Positions 36,612 through 47,592 of a stretch of 64,000 bases of DNA are shown here, in pieces (within the stretch, counting starts at the first letter, position 1; each line of letters starts with the position of its first letter). The notes beneath the pieces are model-generated. The model was given only the letters and a program-made list of their open reading frames with translations, ran no database searches and was not told the DNA's origin. The stretch is from Burkholderiales bacterium. GTDB lineage: Bacteria > Pseudomonadota > Gammaproteobacteria > Burkholderiales > SG8-39. The position numbers and the translations under genes are program-made. Location: assembly GCA_014860445.1 (NCBI GenBank), contig JACZJT010000010.1:62001-126000 (forward strand), written 5' to 3'.

Positions 36612-38502
36612 AGCTCTCGTCTCCGGGGCCCTCGATGGCGGGCGGCGCGAGTTGTTTGCCGAGCAGGTAAAAGTCCAGGACCTGTCGCGCAATCGGCGCC
36701 GCGGCGCGCGCTCCAAAACCGGCGTTTTCAACCACTACGGCAAGCGCGATCTTGGGGCTTTCCAGCGGCGCGAAAGCGATGAACAAGGCGTGGTCGCGAT
36801 GGCGCTCGGCCACGCGTTTCTCGTCGTATTTCTCGTTTTGTTTTATCGCCACCACCTGCGCCGTGCCGGTCTTGCCGGCGCTGGTGTACTCGGCATTGGC
36901 GAACGCGCGCGCACCCGTGCCCTCGATGTTGACGCCCTCCAGGGCGCGTTTGATGAACTCGAGATTCTCCGGTTTCAGCTTTATCGAACGGGCGATGCTG
37001 GGCTCGACCAGGTCGCGCTCGCCGCTTCCGATCGATTCGATGTAATTGACCAGATGCGGACGGTACATGACGCCGTTGTTGGCGATCGCCGCAATCGCCT
37101 GCGCCATCTGCAGCGGCGTGTAGGCGTTGTAACCCTGGCCGATGCCGACGCTGATGGTTTCGCCCGGATACCACTTTTGCTGCTCCGGATTCTTGAAGCG
37201 CTTGCGCTTCCATTCCTGCGAGGGCAAAACGCCCGTCGCCTCGCCTTCGACGTCGATGCCGGTCTTGGCGCCGAGGCCGAACTGTCCGATGAAGCGGGCG
37301 ATGTTGTCTATGCCGAGGTCGTTGCCCAGTATGTAATAGTAGGTGTCGCAGGACTGGACGATCGACTTGTACATGTCGACGACACCGTGTCCGCCGGGTT
37401 TGTCGTCGCGGAAACGATGACCGCCAAACTGGTAATAACCCTGATCGTTGATTGTCTGTTGCGGCGTGCGTTTGCGCAGTTCGAGCGCCGCCAGAGCCAT
37501 GTAAGGCTTGAACGTGGAGCCGGGCGGATAGGTTCCGGCGAGCGCGCGATTCACCATCGGACGGTCTTCAGACGTGTTGAGTTCATCCCAGCTGGCCGGA
37601 TCGATGCCATCCACGAACAGATTCGGATCGAAACCCGGCTTGGACACGAAGGCAAGGATGCCGCCGGTGGCAGGCTCGATCGCCACCAGCGCGCCGCGGT
37701 TGTCGCCGAAAGCCTGCTCGGCCACCTGCTGCAGCTTGATGTCCAGGGTCAGCACCAGATTGTTGCCTGGGGTGGGGGAGGTGCGCGAAAGCGTTCTCAC
37801 GCCGCGGCCGGCCGAGTCCACTTCGACTTGCTCGTAGCCGGTGACGCCGTGCAGTTCGCCTTCGTAGCTTTGCTCGAGTCCGGTTTTGCCTATGTGGTCG
37901 GTGCCCTTGTAGTTCGCCGTGAGCCCTGCTTTGTCTATGCGGACCACGTCGCGGTCGTTGATGCGGCCGATGTACCCGGTAACGTGCGAGGCCAGGTCGT
38001 TCAAGGGATACTGGCGGAACAGACGCGCCTGGATGTCGACGCCTGGAAAGCGGTAGCTGTTGACGGCGAACTTGGCCACTTCTTCGTCGGTGAGTCGCGT
38101 GCGGATCGGCAGGCTGATCGCACCTTTGGCTTCGATCATCAGACGCTTGAAACGGGCACGATCGCTGGCCCGGATTTCCACTACGCCCCCTAGCTCGTTG
38201 ATGGTCTGCTCAAGGTCGTTCACCTTGCCCGGGGATATTTCCAGCGTGTATGCCGCGTAATTGCGCGCCAGCACCGTTCCGTTGCGGTCGAGGATGAGCC
38301 CGCGGTTGGGGATGATGGGGACGATGGAGATGCGGTTGTCCTCCGCCTTGGTGCGGTAGTAGTCGTACTGCACGATCTGCAGGTAGACGAAGCGCAGCAA
38401 CAGCAGTGAGAAAGCGGCAAGCACGAAAACACCGGCGATGCCGATGCGCAGTTGAAAGTAGTGCAGCTCGCGCTGGTGGTCCTTGAACTCGGTTAGGCGC
38501 AT
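36604..38502 (-). CDS. mrdA: Penicillin-binding protein 2, elongation transpeptidase
   Basis: 632 residues. One N-terminal membrane anchor (about 20-40), a pedestal domain (about 50-240) and a transpeptidase domain with STFK (nucleophile Ser329, Lys332), a SCD motif near 388 and KTGTAQ near 545. Partner of RodA in the elongasome. The C-terminal tail (PPAIEGPGDESYD) is short. It lies 10 bases downstream of mreD. Confidence 0.95.
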   Translation of the reverse strand: MRLTEFKDHQRELHYFQLRIGIAGVFVLAAFSLLLLRFVYLQIVQYDYYRTKAEDNRISIVPIIPNRGLILDRNGTVLARNYAAYTLEISPGKVNDLEQTINELGGVVEIRASDRARFKRLMIEAKGAISLPIRTRLTDEEVAKFAVNSYRFPGVDIQARLFRQYPLNDLASHVTGYIGRINDRDVVRIDKAGLTANYKGTDHIGKTGLEQSYEGELHGVTGYEQVEVDSAGRGVRTLSRTSPTPGNNLVLTLDIKLQQVAEQAFGDNRGALVAIEPATGGILAFVSKPGFDPNLFVDGIDPASWDELNTSEDRPMVNRALAGTYPPGSTFKPYMALAALELRKRTPQQTINDQGYYQFGGHRFRDDKPGGHGVVDMYKSIVQSCDTYYYILGNDLGIDNIARFIGQFGLGAKTGIDVEGEATGVLPSQEWKRKRFKNPEQQKWYPGETISVGIGQGYNAYTPLQMAQAIAAIANNGVMYRPHLVNYIESIGSGERDLVEPSIARSIKLKPENLEFIKRALEGVNIEGTGARAFANAEYTSAGKTGTAQVVAIKQNEKYDEKRVAERHRDHALFIAFAPLESPKIALAVVVENAGFGARAAAPIARQVLDFYLLGKQLAPPAIEGPGDESYD

Positions 38503-38512
38503 TTACCGGACC

Positions 38513-39034
38513 CTAGATCACCCGGTTCTCGTCCACGGTCTCGGCCTGCCGCTGCGGCAGCAACAGCAGGAAACTCAGCGTCGGCCAGAGTGCCGCGCAG
38601 ATGAAGCTGCCGGCGAAATAGGCCCAGCCGGGGAAGTCGCCGCCTGCGGCGATGCGTATCACCAGCGTAAGCAGCTGCGTCGACAACAGCAGCAGCAACA
38701 GATGCAGCGCCTGCTGCCATGGCGGGAACCAGAGGATGCGCCTGTGCACCGCGAACGCGAGAAAGGCGAGGATCGAATAGCCGAATGCGTGCTGGCCCAG
38801 CAGCGAGCCATTGCCGACATCGAGCAGCAGGCCCAGTGTCCAGGCAATGCCGATACCCACCCTGCGCGGTTGATGAATACACCAGAAGGCAAGCACCGTC
38901 GCGGTAAGGTCCGGCACGCCCGCGATACCGCCCCAGGGCAGCAGGTTGAACAGCAGACCCAGGGCCAGGGTCAGCGCGATGAAGCTGCCTTTGGCCGGCA
39001 GCAGGATGCGCTGCGGATGTGCTTGAAGTTCCAT
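38513..39034 (-). CDS. mreD: MreD, rod-shape membrane protein
   Basis: 173 residues with five hydrophobic segments. The ATG at 39034 follows the mreC stop with one base between. The sequence is typical of MreD (KGSFIALTLALGLLFNLLPWG, WTLGLLLDVGNGSLLGQHAFGYSILAFLAF). It acts in the elongasome with MreB, MreC, PBP2 and RodA. The frame is open upstream to 39199 but that part lies inside mreC. Confidence 0.92.
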   Translation of the reverse strand: MELQAHPQRILLPAKGSFIALTLALGLLFNLLPWGGIAGVPDLTATVLAFWCIHQPRRVGIGIAWTLGLLLDVGNGSLLGQHAFGYSILAFLAFAVHRRILWFPPWQQALHLLLLLLSTQLLTLVIRIAAGGDFPGWAYFAGSFICAALWPTLSFLLLLPQRQAETVDENRVI

Positions 39035-39035
39035 G

Positions 39036-39938
39036 CTACCCGGCTTTCCGCGGCCGTTTGGTCCGGGGCTGCTTGCGCACCGGCTGTTCCGGTTCCGCCG
39101 GCGGCGTTTTCGCCTCGCTCGAGAGCACGAGCACCTGGCGATAACGATCGGTGCCCGCGGTGGGCACAAGCGTGATATTGGCGAACGCGTAGGCGGCATC
39201 GCGCTCGATGCGTGCCACCGTGGCCACCGGAAGACCCGGGGGATAGGTGCCGTCTATGCCCGAGGTAACCAGCACATCCCCGTTATTGATATCGGCGTTG
39301 GCCGGCATGAAACGCAGATCGAGCATGCCGCCCTCGGCGCCGTAGGCGATGGCGCGCAACCCGTTTCTGAGCACCTGCAGCGGTATCGCCTGCCCTTTGT
39401 CGGAAAGCAGGGTCACTTCGCTCATGAGCAAATACACGCGCGTCACCTGGCCGATCACGCCGACATCGTCGATCACCGGCTGGCCGGGCTGGATGCCGTT
39501 TTGCGAGCCTTTGTCGATGATTACCTTGCGCGAGAACGGGTCGCGCGCGGCGTAGAGTATTTCGGCAAACACGGACTTGCGCGGCAGGCGCTCCTGCGCC
39601 TCGAGTACGCGGCGCAACTGGTTGTTCTCTTGCTGCAGCGCCTGCAGCTGCAGCAACCCCTGCGCGGCGCGCAACTGCCTTGTCCTGAGCGCATTGTTCT
39701 CCTCGCGCAGTGCCGTGGTGGTGCTGAAGTAATTCACCACGCCATGAAAAAGATCCACTGGCGCCATCGCGACGCGCTGCATCGGATAGGCGGCGAGTGC
39801 GACCACCTGGCGCACGTTCTCGGCGTAGCGAAAGCGCGCATCCAGAACCATCAGCAGGATCGCGAGCGAAACGAAAAAGGTGAGGCGGACCAGGGGTGCC
39901 GGGCCACGATTGAAAAACGGTGGCGGCTGGTATTCCAT
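39036..39938 (-). CDS. mreC: MreC, rod-shape-determining periplasmic scaffold
   Basis: 300 residues. A short cytoplasmic tail, one membrane helix (about 18-38), a coiled coil (about 70-112, LREENNALRTRQLRAAQGLLQLQALQQEN) and two beta-barrel domains with KVIIDKGSQNGIQPGQPVID and GDVLVTSGIDGTYPPGLPVATV. The last 30 residues are basic and Pro-rich, unusual but common in Betaproteobacteria. It lies 71 bases downstream of mreB. Confidence 0.94.
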   Translation of the reverse strand: MEYQPPPFFNRGPAPLVRLTFFVSLAILLMVLDARFRYAENVRQVVALAAYPMQRVAMAPVDLFHGVVNYFSTTTALREENNALRTRQLRAAQGLLQLQALQQENNQLRRVLEAQERLPRKSVFAEILYAARDPFSRKVIIDKGSQNGIQPGQPVIDDVGVIGQVTRVYLLMSEVTLLSDKGQAIPLQVLRNGLRAIAYGAEGGMLDLRFMPANADINNGDVLVTSGIDGTYPPGLPVATVARIERDAAYAFANITLVPTAGTDRYRQVLVLSSEAKTPPAEPEQPVRKQPRTKRPRKAG

Positions 39939-40009
39939 AGCGGCGTTAGCGCTCGGCGGACGCCGGGCGATGGGGGCCTTTGCTCATTGCACCTCACCCA
40001 TTGAAGGGT

Positions 40010-41056
<1,047 letters not shown>

Positions 41057-41092
41057 CTAGTGGTCCAATTCGAATGAGGTCGGTAAATACGT

Positions 41093-41098
41093 TATAAT
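41093..41098 (+). promoter_or_regulatory. Probable -10 element of the gatCAB promoter
   Basis: A perfect TATAAT lies 36 bases before the gatC ATG in the 80-base divergent gap with mreB. The -35 region (around 41069, TTCGAA) is poor. The mirrored TATTATAAC in this gap could serve mreB on the other strand. Confidence 0.45.
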
Positions 41099-41133
41099 AC
41101 CGCACTTTAACGCACCATTTAAGCCCAAATTCC

Positions 41134-41421
41134 ATGTCCTTGTCTTTGCCCGAGGTTAAGCAGGTCGCCTGGCTGGCGCGCATTGAAATTACTGATGCCG
41201 AGGCGAGCGCGGCACAAGGCAAACTGAACGACATATTCAAATTGATCGAACAGATGCAGTCGGTTGATACCGAGGGCGTTGCGCCGATGGCGCACGGCCA
41301 GGACGTGGTGCAGCGCTTGCGCGAGGACCGGGTCACCGAGACCGACCGGCACGTGCTCTACCAGGCGATCGCGCCGCAGGTGGAGGACGGCCTGTACCTG
41401 GTACCCAAAGTGATCGAATAA
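41134..41421 (+). CDS. gatC: Aspartyl/glutamyl-tRNA amidotransferase subunit C
   Basis: 95 residues, family length. Starts [19 protein letters not shown] and ends [16 protein letters not shown], as usual. Part of GatCAB, which converts Glu-tRNA(Gln) and/or Asp-tRNA(Asn). First gene of gatCAB. Confidence 0.95.
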   Translation: MSLSLPEVKQVAWLARIEITDAEASAAQGKLNDIFKLIEQMQSVDTEGVAPMAHGQDVVQRLREDRVTETDRHVLYQAIAPQVEDGLYLVPKVIE

Positions 41422-41479
41422 GACCCGGGGGCGCCTGACTCGGACTGCACGCGCAGCGGGTCGCGCGCCTTGCGCCCAA

Positions 41480-42961
41480 ATGTTCAATTCCACCTTAAAA
41501 CAGCTGTCCGCCTTGCTCGCGCAGAAGAAATTGTCCAGCGCGGAGCTGACGCAGTCCTATCTGGACCGCATCGCGCAGCGCAATCCCGAGCTGAACGCCT
41601 TTCTGACCGTCGATGCCGAAAAGAGCCTGGCGCAGGCGCGCGCTGCCGACGCGCAGATCGCTGCGGGCAAGGCGCAGCCGCTCACGGGCATCCCGGTGGC
41701 GCACAAGGATATTTTCTGCGCCCAGGGCTGGCTCACCACCTGCGGCTCGAAGATGCTCGCCAACTTCGTCAGTCCCTACGACGCCCACGTTGTGGAAAAA
41801 CTCAACGCGGCCGGGGCGGTGATCCTGGGAAAAACCAACATGGACGAGTTCGCCATGGGGTCGTCCAGCGAAACCGGGTTTTTCGGTGCGGTCAAAAACC
41901 CCTGGGATCCGACCCGGGTTGCCGGCGGATCCAGCGGCGGCTCTGCCGCGGCTGTGGCCGCGCGCATCGCACCAGTGGCGATCGGGACGGATACCGGCGG
42001 GTCGATACGCCAGCCCGCTGCACTCACCGGGATTTGCGGTTTGAAACCGACTTACGGCGTGGTGTCCCGTTACGGCATGATCGCGTTCGCGTCCAGCCTC
42101 GATCAGGGCGGGCCGATGGCGAAGAGCGCCGAAGATCTCGCCCTGATGCTCAACGTGATGGCAGGATTCGACGCGCGCGACTCGACCAGCCTCGAGCGGC
42201 CGGAAGAGGACTACTCGCGCCTGCTCGATGTGCGGCTCACCGGTGATCGGTCCAAGCCGCTCGGTGGGCTGCGCATCGGCGTGCCGAAGGAATATTTCGG
42301 CGCGGGCCTGGGCGCTGACGTGGGCGCGGCGGTGGAAGCGGCGCTGGTGCAGTTCGAGAAGCTGGGCGCTGTCCGCGTTTCCATAGCACTGCCCAACTCC
42401 GGTCTGTCGGTGCCGGCCTACTATGTCATTGCGCCTGCCGAGGCCTCATCCAACCTGTCGCGTTTCGACGGCGTGCGCTATGGTTATCGTGCCGCCGAGT
42501 ACGGCGACCTGACCGAGATGTACCGCAAGACGCGCGCGCAGGGTTTCGGTGCCGAGGTGAAGCGGCGCATCCTGATCGGCACCTATGTGCTTTCGCACGG
42601 CTATTACGACGCCTACTATCTCAAGGCGCAAAAAATCCGCCGGCTCATTGCGCAGGATTTCGCGCAGGCATTCAAACAATGCGATTTGATTTTGGGGCCG
42701 ACCACGCCGGGCGTCGCATTCGGACTGGGGTCCATGTCGTCGGACCCGGTGCAGATGTACCTCCTCGATATTTACACCACCGCCGCCAACCTCGCCGGCC
42801 TGCCGGCAATGTCCATCCCCTGCGGCTTCGGTGAAGGCGGCCTGCCCGTGGGGCTGCAGCTCGCCGGCGATTATTTCTCCGAAGCGCGCATGCTGCAGGC
42901 CGCGCACCAGTATCAGCTTGCGACCGACTGGCACCTGCGCCAGCCGGCTGGCATGGAGTAG
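41480..42961 (+). CDS. gatA: Aspartyl/glutamyl-tRNA amidotransferase subunit A
   Basis: 493 residues. Amidase-signature Ser-cisSer-Lys triad: Lys in PVAHKDIFC near 76, [12 protein letters not shown] near 152 and the nucleophile in [13 protein letters not shown] near 175. It hydrolyses glutamine and supplies ammonia to GatB. Starts 58 bases after gatC. Confidence 0.96.
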   Translation: MFNSTLKQLSALLAQKKLSSAELTQSYLDRIAQRNPELNAFLTVDAEKSLAQARAADAQIAAGKAQPLTGIPVAHKDIFCAQGWLTTCGSKMLANFVSPYDAHVVEKLNAAGAVILGKTNMDEFAMGSSSETGFFGAVKNPWDPTRVAGGSSGGSAAAVAARIAPVAIGTDTGGSIRQPAALTGICGLKPTYGVVSRYGMIAFASSLDQGGPMAKSAEDLALMLNVMAGFDARDSTSLERPEEDYSRLLDVRLTGDRSKPLGGLRIGVPKEYFGAGLGADVGAAVEAALVQFEKLGAVRVSIALPNSGLSVPAYYVIAPAEASSNLSRFDGVRYGYRAAEYGDLTEMYRKTRAQGFGAEVKRRILIGTYVLSHGYYDAYYLKAQKIRRLIAQDFAQAFKQCDLILGPTTPGVAFGLGSMSSDPVQMYLLDIYTTAANLAGLPAMSIPCGFGEGGLPVGLQLAGDYFSEARMLQAAHQYQLATDWHLRQPAGME

Positions 42962-42964
42962 GCC

Positions 42965-44398
42965 ATGGACTGGGAAACCGTCATCGGTCTGGAAACACAC
43001 GCGCAATTGTCGACGCGATCGAAGATTTTTTCGGGTGCGTCCACCGAATTCGGCGCGGCGCCCAACGTGCAGGCCTGTGCGGTGGATGTCGCACTGCCCG
43101 GGGTGCTGCCGGTGCTGAACAAGGGCGCGGTGGAAAGAGCGGTGCGCTTCGGACTCGCCGTCGGCGCGGACATCAGCCGGCGCTCGGTGTTCGCGCGCAA
43201 GAATTATTTTTATCCCGACCTGCCTAAGGGTTACCAGATCAGCCAGTACGAGTTGCCGGTGGTGCAGGGCGGCTCGCTGTCGATGCTGGTCGGTGACGAC
43301 GAGAAAACCGTGCGGCTCACCCGCGCCCACCTGGAAGAAGATGCGGGCAAGTCCCTGCATGAAGACTTTCACGGCATGAGCGGAATCGACCTCAATCGCG
43401 CCGGTACGCCGCTGCTTGAAATCGTGACCGAGCCCGACATGCGTAGCGCAGAAGAGGCGGTGGCCTATGCCAAGGCACTGCATTCGCTGGTGCGCTGGAT
43501 CGGTATCTGCGACGGCAACATGCAGGAAGGGTCGTTCCGATGCGACGCGAACGTTTCCGTGCGGCCGAAGGGTGTGGGCGTACTCGGAACACGCTGCGAG
43601 ATCAAAAATCTCAATTCGTTCCGCTTTCTGGAAGAGGCCATCAACTACGAAGTGCGCCGCCAGATCGAATTGCTCGAAGACGGCGGCAAGGTGGTGCAGG
43701 AAACTAGGCTCTATGATCCGGACAGGAAACAAACGCGCTCGATGCGCTCGAAGGAAGACGCGCACGACTACCGCTATTTTCCCGATCCGGATTTGCTGCC
43801 CTTGCTTATCAGCGAGGAGACGGTCGAACAAATCCGCTCCGAACTGCCCGAACTCCCCGCTGCCAAGTGCGAGCGCTACATGCGCGAGTTCGAGCTCTCG
43901 GCCTACGATGCCGGCGTGCTGACTTCTTCGCGGGAAGTGGCCGACTATTACGAGGATCTGATCGGTGCGCTGGGCGGCGCTTATAAACTTGGCGCGAGCT
44001 GGATAACGGGCGAATTATTTGGTGCGCTGAAACGCGCAGGCTTGGAGATTTCCCAATCGCCGCTAGGAAGCCGGCAGCTTGCCGGCCTGCTGCAGCAGAT
44101 TCAGGACAAGGTCATTTCCGGAAAAACCGCCAAGGACGTGTTCGACGCCATGTGGAACGGCGAGGGCGAGGCGGCGGCCATCATTGCCGCCAAAGGCCTG
44201 AAACAAATTTCCGACGCCGGCGAACTGGAACGGGTGATAGACGGCGTGCTCGCCGCCAATCAGAAGTCGGTCGAGGAATACAGGGCGGGCAAGGAAAAGG
44301 CTTTCAACGCCCTCGTCGGCCAGGCCATGAAGGCGACCAGGGGAAAAGGCAACCCGTCCCAGATCAACGAAATCCTGAAGAAAAAACTCGCGGGTTAG
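42965..44398 (+). CDS. gatB: Aspartyl/glutamyl-tRNA amidotransferase subunit B
   Basis: 477 residues. It has [22 protein letters not shown] at the start and the GatB/Yqey C-terminal domain at about 330-477. It activates misacylated tRNA and adds the ammonia passed from GatA. Begins 3 bases after gatA. No clear terminator was seen after the stop. Confidence 0.96.
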   Translation: MDWETVIGLETHAQLSTRSKIFSGASTEFGAAPNVQACAVDVALPGVLPVLNKGAVERAVRFGLAVGADISRRSVFARKNYFYPDLPKGYQISQYELPVVQGGSLSMLVGDDEKTVRLTRAHLEEDAGKSLHEDFHGMSGIDLNRAGTPLLEIVTEPDMRSAEEAVAYAKALHSLVRWIGICDGNMQEGSFRCDANVSVRPKGVGVLGTRCEIKNLNSFRFLEEAINYEVRRQIELLEDGGKVVQETRLYDPDRKQTRSMRSKEDAHDYRYFPDPDLLPLLISEETVEQIRSELPELPAAKCERYMREFELSAYDAGVLTSSREVADYYEDLIGALGGAYKLGASWITGELFGALKRAGLEISQSPLGSRQLAGLLQQIQDKVISGKTAKDVFDAMWNGEGEAAAIIAAKGLKQISDAGELERVIDGVLAANQKSVEEYRAGKEKAFNALVGQAMKATRGKGNPSQINEILKKKLAG

Positions 44399-44407
44399 TC
44401 GGCCTGG

Positions 44408-45046
44408 TTATCTCCGCCGCGGCGCGTCGCCGGCTTTCGGGCGCGTGAGCTCAAGATAGCGCTTTTTGTCCTGATCGTACTTGGCATTGATTTCGTCGCT
44501 TTCCTTTTTCCGCCCGGCCAGCGCATTCATCTGCGTATTGAGGTCGATCTCGTTGTTCTTGATGTCGTCCTGCAGCTTCTTGGGCATCGGCTTCTTCACG
44601 TAGAATTCCTTTTCGGCAGCAAGGTCCTTGGAACGCTTGCGCGCGTCCGCGATGCGCTTTTCGATTTCCTTGGTCGCCTGCTCGGCCTGTTTCAGCGCGC
44701 GCTGCCGGCCGTCCTCGATATCTTTTTCGCTCGAATAAGTGTTGAGCAGCGCCTGGTTCTTGCGTTTCTCCTCCCGGGCCTGCACTTCTTCTTCATGCTT
44801 GCGCTTTTCCGCTGCCTCGCGCGCCTCGATTTGCTCGGGCGTCAGCATGCCTTCGCGCCGCTTTATCACGCTGCCCTGCTTCGACAGCTCCTCAATGGGC
44901 TTGCCCAGGCATTCGGGCGGCATCGTCTGTCCGAAGTAGGTTTTTCCCTTGCTGTCCTTGCACTTTATCAGAGGCGCCTCCGCTGACGCGTGTGCAGCGA
45001 CGAGTGATATGAAGATTGTGAAAACGAGGATTTGCAACTTAAGCAT
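44408..45046 (-). CDS. DUF4124-type secreted coiled-coil protein
   Basis: 212 residues. A signal peptide (1-22, ending in ASA) is followed by the DUF4124-like segment (LIKCKDSKGKTYFGQTMPPECLGKPIEEL, about 26-54, with two Cys that may form a disulfide) and a long, highly charged coiled-coil region (about 65-200, rich in Lys, Glu and Arg). DUF4124 proteins are envelope proteins of unknown role. It overlaps the pyrE stop by 8 bases, so it is probably coexpressed with pyrE. It is convergent with gatB. Confidence 0.72.
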   Translation of the reverse strand: MLKLQILVFTIFISLVAAHASAEAPLIKCKDSKGKTYFGQTMPPECLGKPIEELSKQGSVIKRREGMLTPEQIEAREAAEKRKHEEEVQAREEKRKNQALLNTYSSEKDIEDGRQRALKQAEQATKEIEKRIADARKRSKDLAAEKEFYVKKPMPKKLQDDIKNNEIDLNTQMNALAGRKKESDEINAKYDQDKKRYLELTRPKAGDAPRRR

Positions 45047-45689
45047 GTGCGTCCGCTCCGTAGAGTTGGCGATAGTGTTCGATTTCGATCAGTGCCTGCG
45101 ACAGGGCGGGTTTTGCGCCGAGGAATTGCACCAGGTCGTCCAGGTCGGCGATGGCGGTTACGGGTAAACCCAATGTCTCGCGTACCTCCTGCACCGCCGA
45201 GCGCTCGCCTACGCCGCGCTCCAGCCGGTCGAGCGCAATGACCACGCCGCAGGCAGTCGCGCCTCCGGCTTCGATCAACTGAACCGATTCGCGCACCGAA
45301 GTGCCCGCGGAGATCACGTCATCGACGATCAACACCCGTCCTGCCAGCGGCGCGCCTATTGTTTGCCCGCCCTCACCGTGGTCTTTTGCCTCCTTTCGGT
45401 TGAAGCTGTAGGAGACGTTATGCCCGGCCTGGGCCAGCGCGATGGCCACGCTCGCGACCAGCGGTATGCCTTTGTAGGCGGGACCGAACAACATGTCGTA
45501 AGGCTGGTCCGCGGCAAGGATGGCTTTCGCGTAAAATTGGCCGAGGTGACCGAGCATCGCTCCGTCATTGAACAAACCGGCGTTAAAAAAATACGGCGAC
45601 ATGCGTCCGGCCTTGGTCTTGAACCGGCCAAAACGCAGTACCCCGCAATCGATGCAGAAGGAGATGAACTCTTTGCGAAAATCCGTCAT
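45039..45689 (-). CDS. pyrE: Orotate phosphoribosyltransferase
   Basis: 216 residues from the ATG at 45689. It forms orotidine 5'-phosphate in pyrimidine synthesis. MTDFRKEFISFCIDCGVLRFG, AYKGIPLV and the PRPP motif VLIVDDVISAGTSVRES are present. The frame extends to 45785 but overlaps the divergent xth gene, so the later ATG is chosen. Confidence 0.95.
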   Translation of the reverse strand: MTDFRKEFISFCIDCGVLRFGRFKTKAGRMSPYFFNAGLFNDGAMLGHLGQFYAKAILAADQPYDMLFGPAYKGIPLVASVAIALAQAGHNVSYSFNRKEAKDHGEGGQTIGAPLAGRVLIVDDVISAGTSVRESVQLIEAGGATACGVVIALDRLERGVGERSAVQEVRETLGLPVTAIADLDDLVQFLGAKPALSQALIEIEHYRQLYGADAHA

Positions 45690-45732
45690 TTGCCGATCCT
45701 GTTGCGCGCAGCTCGGCGCCTGATACCCGGTC

Positions 45733-46509
45733 ATGTTACGCATTATCTCGCTTAATCTCAACGGCATACGCTCGGCGGTCAGCAAGGGCCTGCTCGAGTG
45801 GCTTGCCGCTCAAAACGCAGATATGGTCTGCGTGCAGGAAGTGAAGGCGCAACTGCCCGACCTTGCCCCGGCGATACTCAACCCACCTCCGTTTTCCGGT
45901 CACTTCAGTTGCGCGGAAAAAAAAGGCTATAGCGGCGTCGGCTTGTATTGCAGCAGGGCGCCGGACAAAGTCATCAGCGGCTTCGGCCCCAGGGAATTTG
46001 ACGACGAAGGCCGTTATCTGCGCGCAGACTTCGGCGATCTCAGCGTGATCTCGGTTTATCTGCCCTCGGGCTCAAGTTCCGACGAGCGCCAGCAGGCGAA
46101 ATTTCGCTTTCTCCGCGATTTCATGCCGCATCTCAATGCGCTCAAGGCGAGCGGTCGCGAAGTGGTGATCTGCGGCGATTGGAATATCGCCCACAAGGAA
46201 ATCGATCTGAAGAACTGGCGCGGCAACCAGAAAAACTCAGGTTTTCTGCCTGAAGAGCGCGCGTGGTTGAGTGAGGTGTTCGACCAGTGCGGCTGGGTCG
46301 ACGTGTTCAGACGAATCAATCAGCAGCCCGAACAGTACACCTGGTGGTCGAACCGCGGCCAGGCGTGGGCAAAGAACGTGGGTTGGCGCATCGATTATCA
46401 AATCGCCACGCCGGGAATCGCTGCGAGCGCGAAGGTAGCGTCGATCTACAAGGATCAGCGCTTCAGCGACCACGCGCCGCTGACCATAGACTACGACTGG
46501 AAGCTGTAG
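45733..46509 (+). CDS. xth: Exodeoxyribonuclease III
   Basis: 258 residues, the AP endonuclease/3' exonuclease of base-excision repair. Motifs are LNLNGIRSA near 7, CVQEVKAQ near 33 (catalytic Glu), GDWNIAHKEIDLKNW near 149 (catalytic Asp/Asn) and FSDHAPLTIDY at the C-terminus (His and Asp). Divergent from pyrE with 43 bases between. Confidence 0.94.
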   Translation: MLRIISLNLNGIRSAVSKGLLEWLAAQNADMVCVQEVKAQLPDLAPAILNPPPFSGHFSCAEKKGYSGVGLYCSRAPDKVISGFGPREFDDEGRYLRADFGDLSVISVYLPSGSSSDERQQAKFRFLRDFMPHLNALKASGREVVICGDWNIAHKEIDLKNWRGNQKNSGFLPEERAWLSEVFDQCGWVDVFRRINQQPEQYTWWSNRGQAWAKNVGWRIDYQIATPGIAASAKVASIYKDQRFSDHAPLTIDYDWKL

Positions 46510-46589
46510 GGCCGGCGTTCGCCGTCGGATTCCGGTACTGATTCCGGTTCTTTTTGCCACCGGGGTCGCCGGCGGCCGATCAATATTTA

Positions 46590-46904
46590 TCAGGCTGCGC
46601 TGCTGCCCGGCGGCAAATCATTTCGCAGCTTGTTCTGGCGGCGCCGGTCCAGCCACCAGGCGAGCGCCGGCAGCACCACAAATGAACCGGGCATCACCAT
46701 CACCGCGAGATACGGGCTCACCATGGACAGGCGGCGCAGATGGTTGACGATTTGTCGCTTGTCCTCCGGCGTCCATTTCTGCCGGTTGCGCGGTTTCATG
46801 AGCAAGGGCATCAGCCCGGTTACCTGAACGACTTCACCGAGGACGTATTTTCTCTCCCGGTCCATCAAATCCAACATGGACCGGACGATCACTGGCTTTT
46901 GCAT
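46590..46904 (-). CDS. Small conserved protein, partly membrane-bound, unknown
   Basis: 104 residues. Polar N-terminal 45 residues (basic, with an RKWTPEDKRQIVNHLRRLS-like segment, actual NRQKWTPEDKRQIVNHLRRLS) and one hydrophobic stretch (about 62-86, PYLAVMVMPGSFVVLPALAWW). I recall it as conserved in Betaproteobacteria, without a function. It is the last gene of the tight YqjD-YqjE-YqjK operon, 3 bases downstream. Confidence 0.65.
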   Translation of the reverse strand: MQKPVIVRSMLDLMDRERKYVLGEVVQVTGLMPLLMKPRNRQKWTPEDKRQIVNHLRRLSMVSPYLAVMVMPGSFVVLPALAWWLDRRRQNKLRNDLPPGSSAA

Positions 46905-46907
46905 GCG

Positions 46908-47195
46908 CTAAACGACCGCTTTTTGTTTCAGCCAGCGATAGCCCTGCCACAGGCCAAAGGCGCGCCGCGCCCATTTCAATGCACTGCGTGGGCGCAGCAG
47001 CGCCAGCACGAGCGCGATGCCGGCCGCGAGCGGCGGTCGCGCAAGGACATATCTGGCGGCTTCGACGCAGCTGTCCACGATACCCAGCGGCTGCTCCCAC
47101 AGTTGCAGGATCTGTACCACGTCCGCGCGCTCCCGTGCGGCGCGCTCGAGCAGGCGCGCGCGTCTGGCTTCAATAGCAACGAGTCGCTGATTCAC
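46908..47195 (-). CDS. YqjK-like protein
   Basis: 95 residues with a GTG start at 47195, chosen because upstream parts of the frame run inside the previous gene and the GTG follows that stop by 2 bases. A helical, Arg/Ala-rich N-terminal half (VNQRLVAIEARRARLLERAARER) and a hydrophobic segment (about 55-72), as in YqjK. Member of a stationary-phase envelope cluster in Enterobacteria. Function unknown. Confidence 0.72.
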   Translation of the reverse strand: MNQRLVAIEARRARLLERAARERADVVQILQLWEQPLGIVDSCVEAARYVLARPPLAAGIALVLALLRPRSALKWARRAFGLWQGYRWLKQKAVV

Positions 47196-47197
47196 GC

Positions 47198-47590
47198 TCA
47201 ATTGTCGCGCAGCATGGCGCCGTCCTTGGCGAGTTCGCCGCGCGTGATCAGGAAAGGTTTGGGCCGCGATTTCACGCGGGCCCACAGAGCCCAGCCCAGC
47301 GCGATCGCCATGGCCATGAACGTCCCCGCGAGCACGCCGGCGGCGAGCAGCCGGTGCGTATCCCAGAAGTAAATCAGCACGAACAAAACGCACAGCAGCA
47401 TGCCCATGCCCAGGCAGATCGCAGCGCCCAGTGCGAGGAGCAGGAGTTGTTCCAGCCGCAGCCGCTCTTCTTCGAGTTCGGTGGCAAATATTTCAAGTCG
47501 TGTGCCCGCCGCGCCGAGGACCGTGTGCGCAAGCCGCTTGATCGAGTGCAGAAGGCCGCCGCGCGCGGCGGCGCCTTCCCTTTCCGCCAT
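47198..47590 (-). CDS. YqjE-like/phage-holin-superfamily membrane protein
   Basis: 130 residues from the ATG at 47590. It has an amphipathic N-terminus and two hydrophobic helices (about 50-75 and 80-102), with TRLEIFATELEEERLRLEQLL in front, the pattern of the YqjE (DUF1469, holin III superfamily) family. It lies 2 bases downstream of the YqjD-like gene. Confidence 0.82.
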   Translation of the reverse strand: MAEREGAAARGGLLHSIKRLAHTVLGAAGTRLEIFATELEEERLRLEQLLLLALGAAICLGMGMLLCVLFVLIYFWDTHRLLAAGVLAGTFMAMAIALGWALWARVKSRPKPFLITRGELAKDGAMLRDN

Positions 47591-47592
47591 GA

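Noticed and set aside
36463-38193. 576-codon plus-strand frame
   Set aside because: It runs antisense to mrdA and rodA and its translation is low-complexity with no motif.
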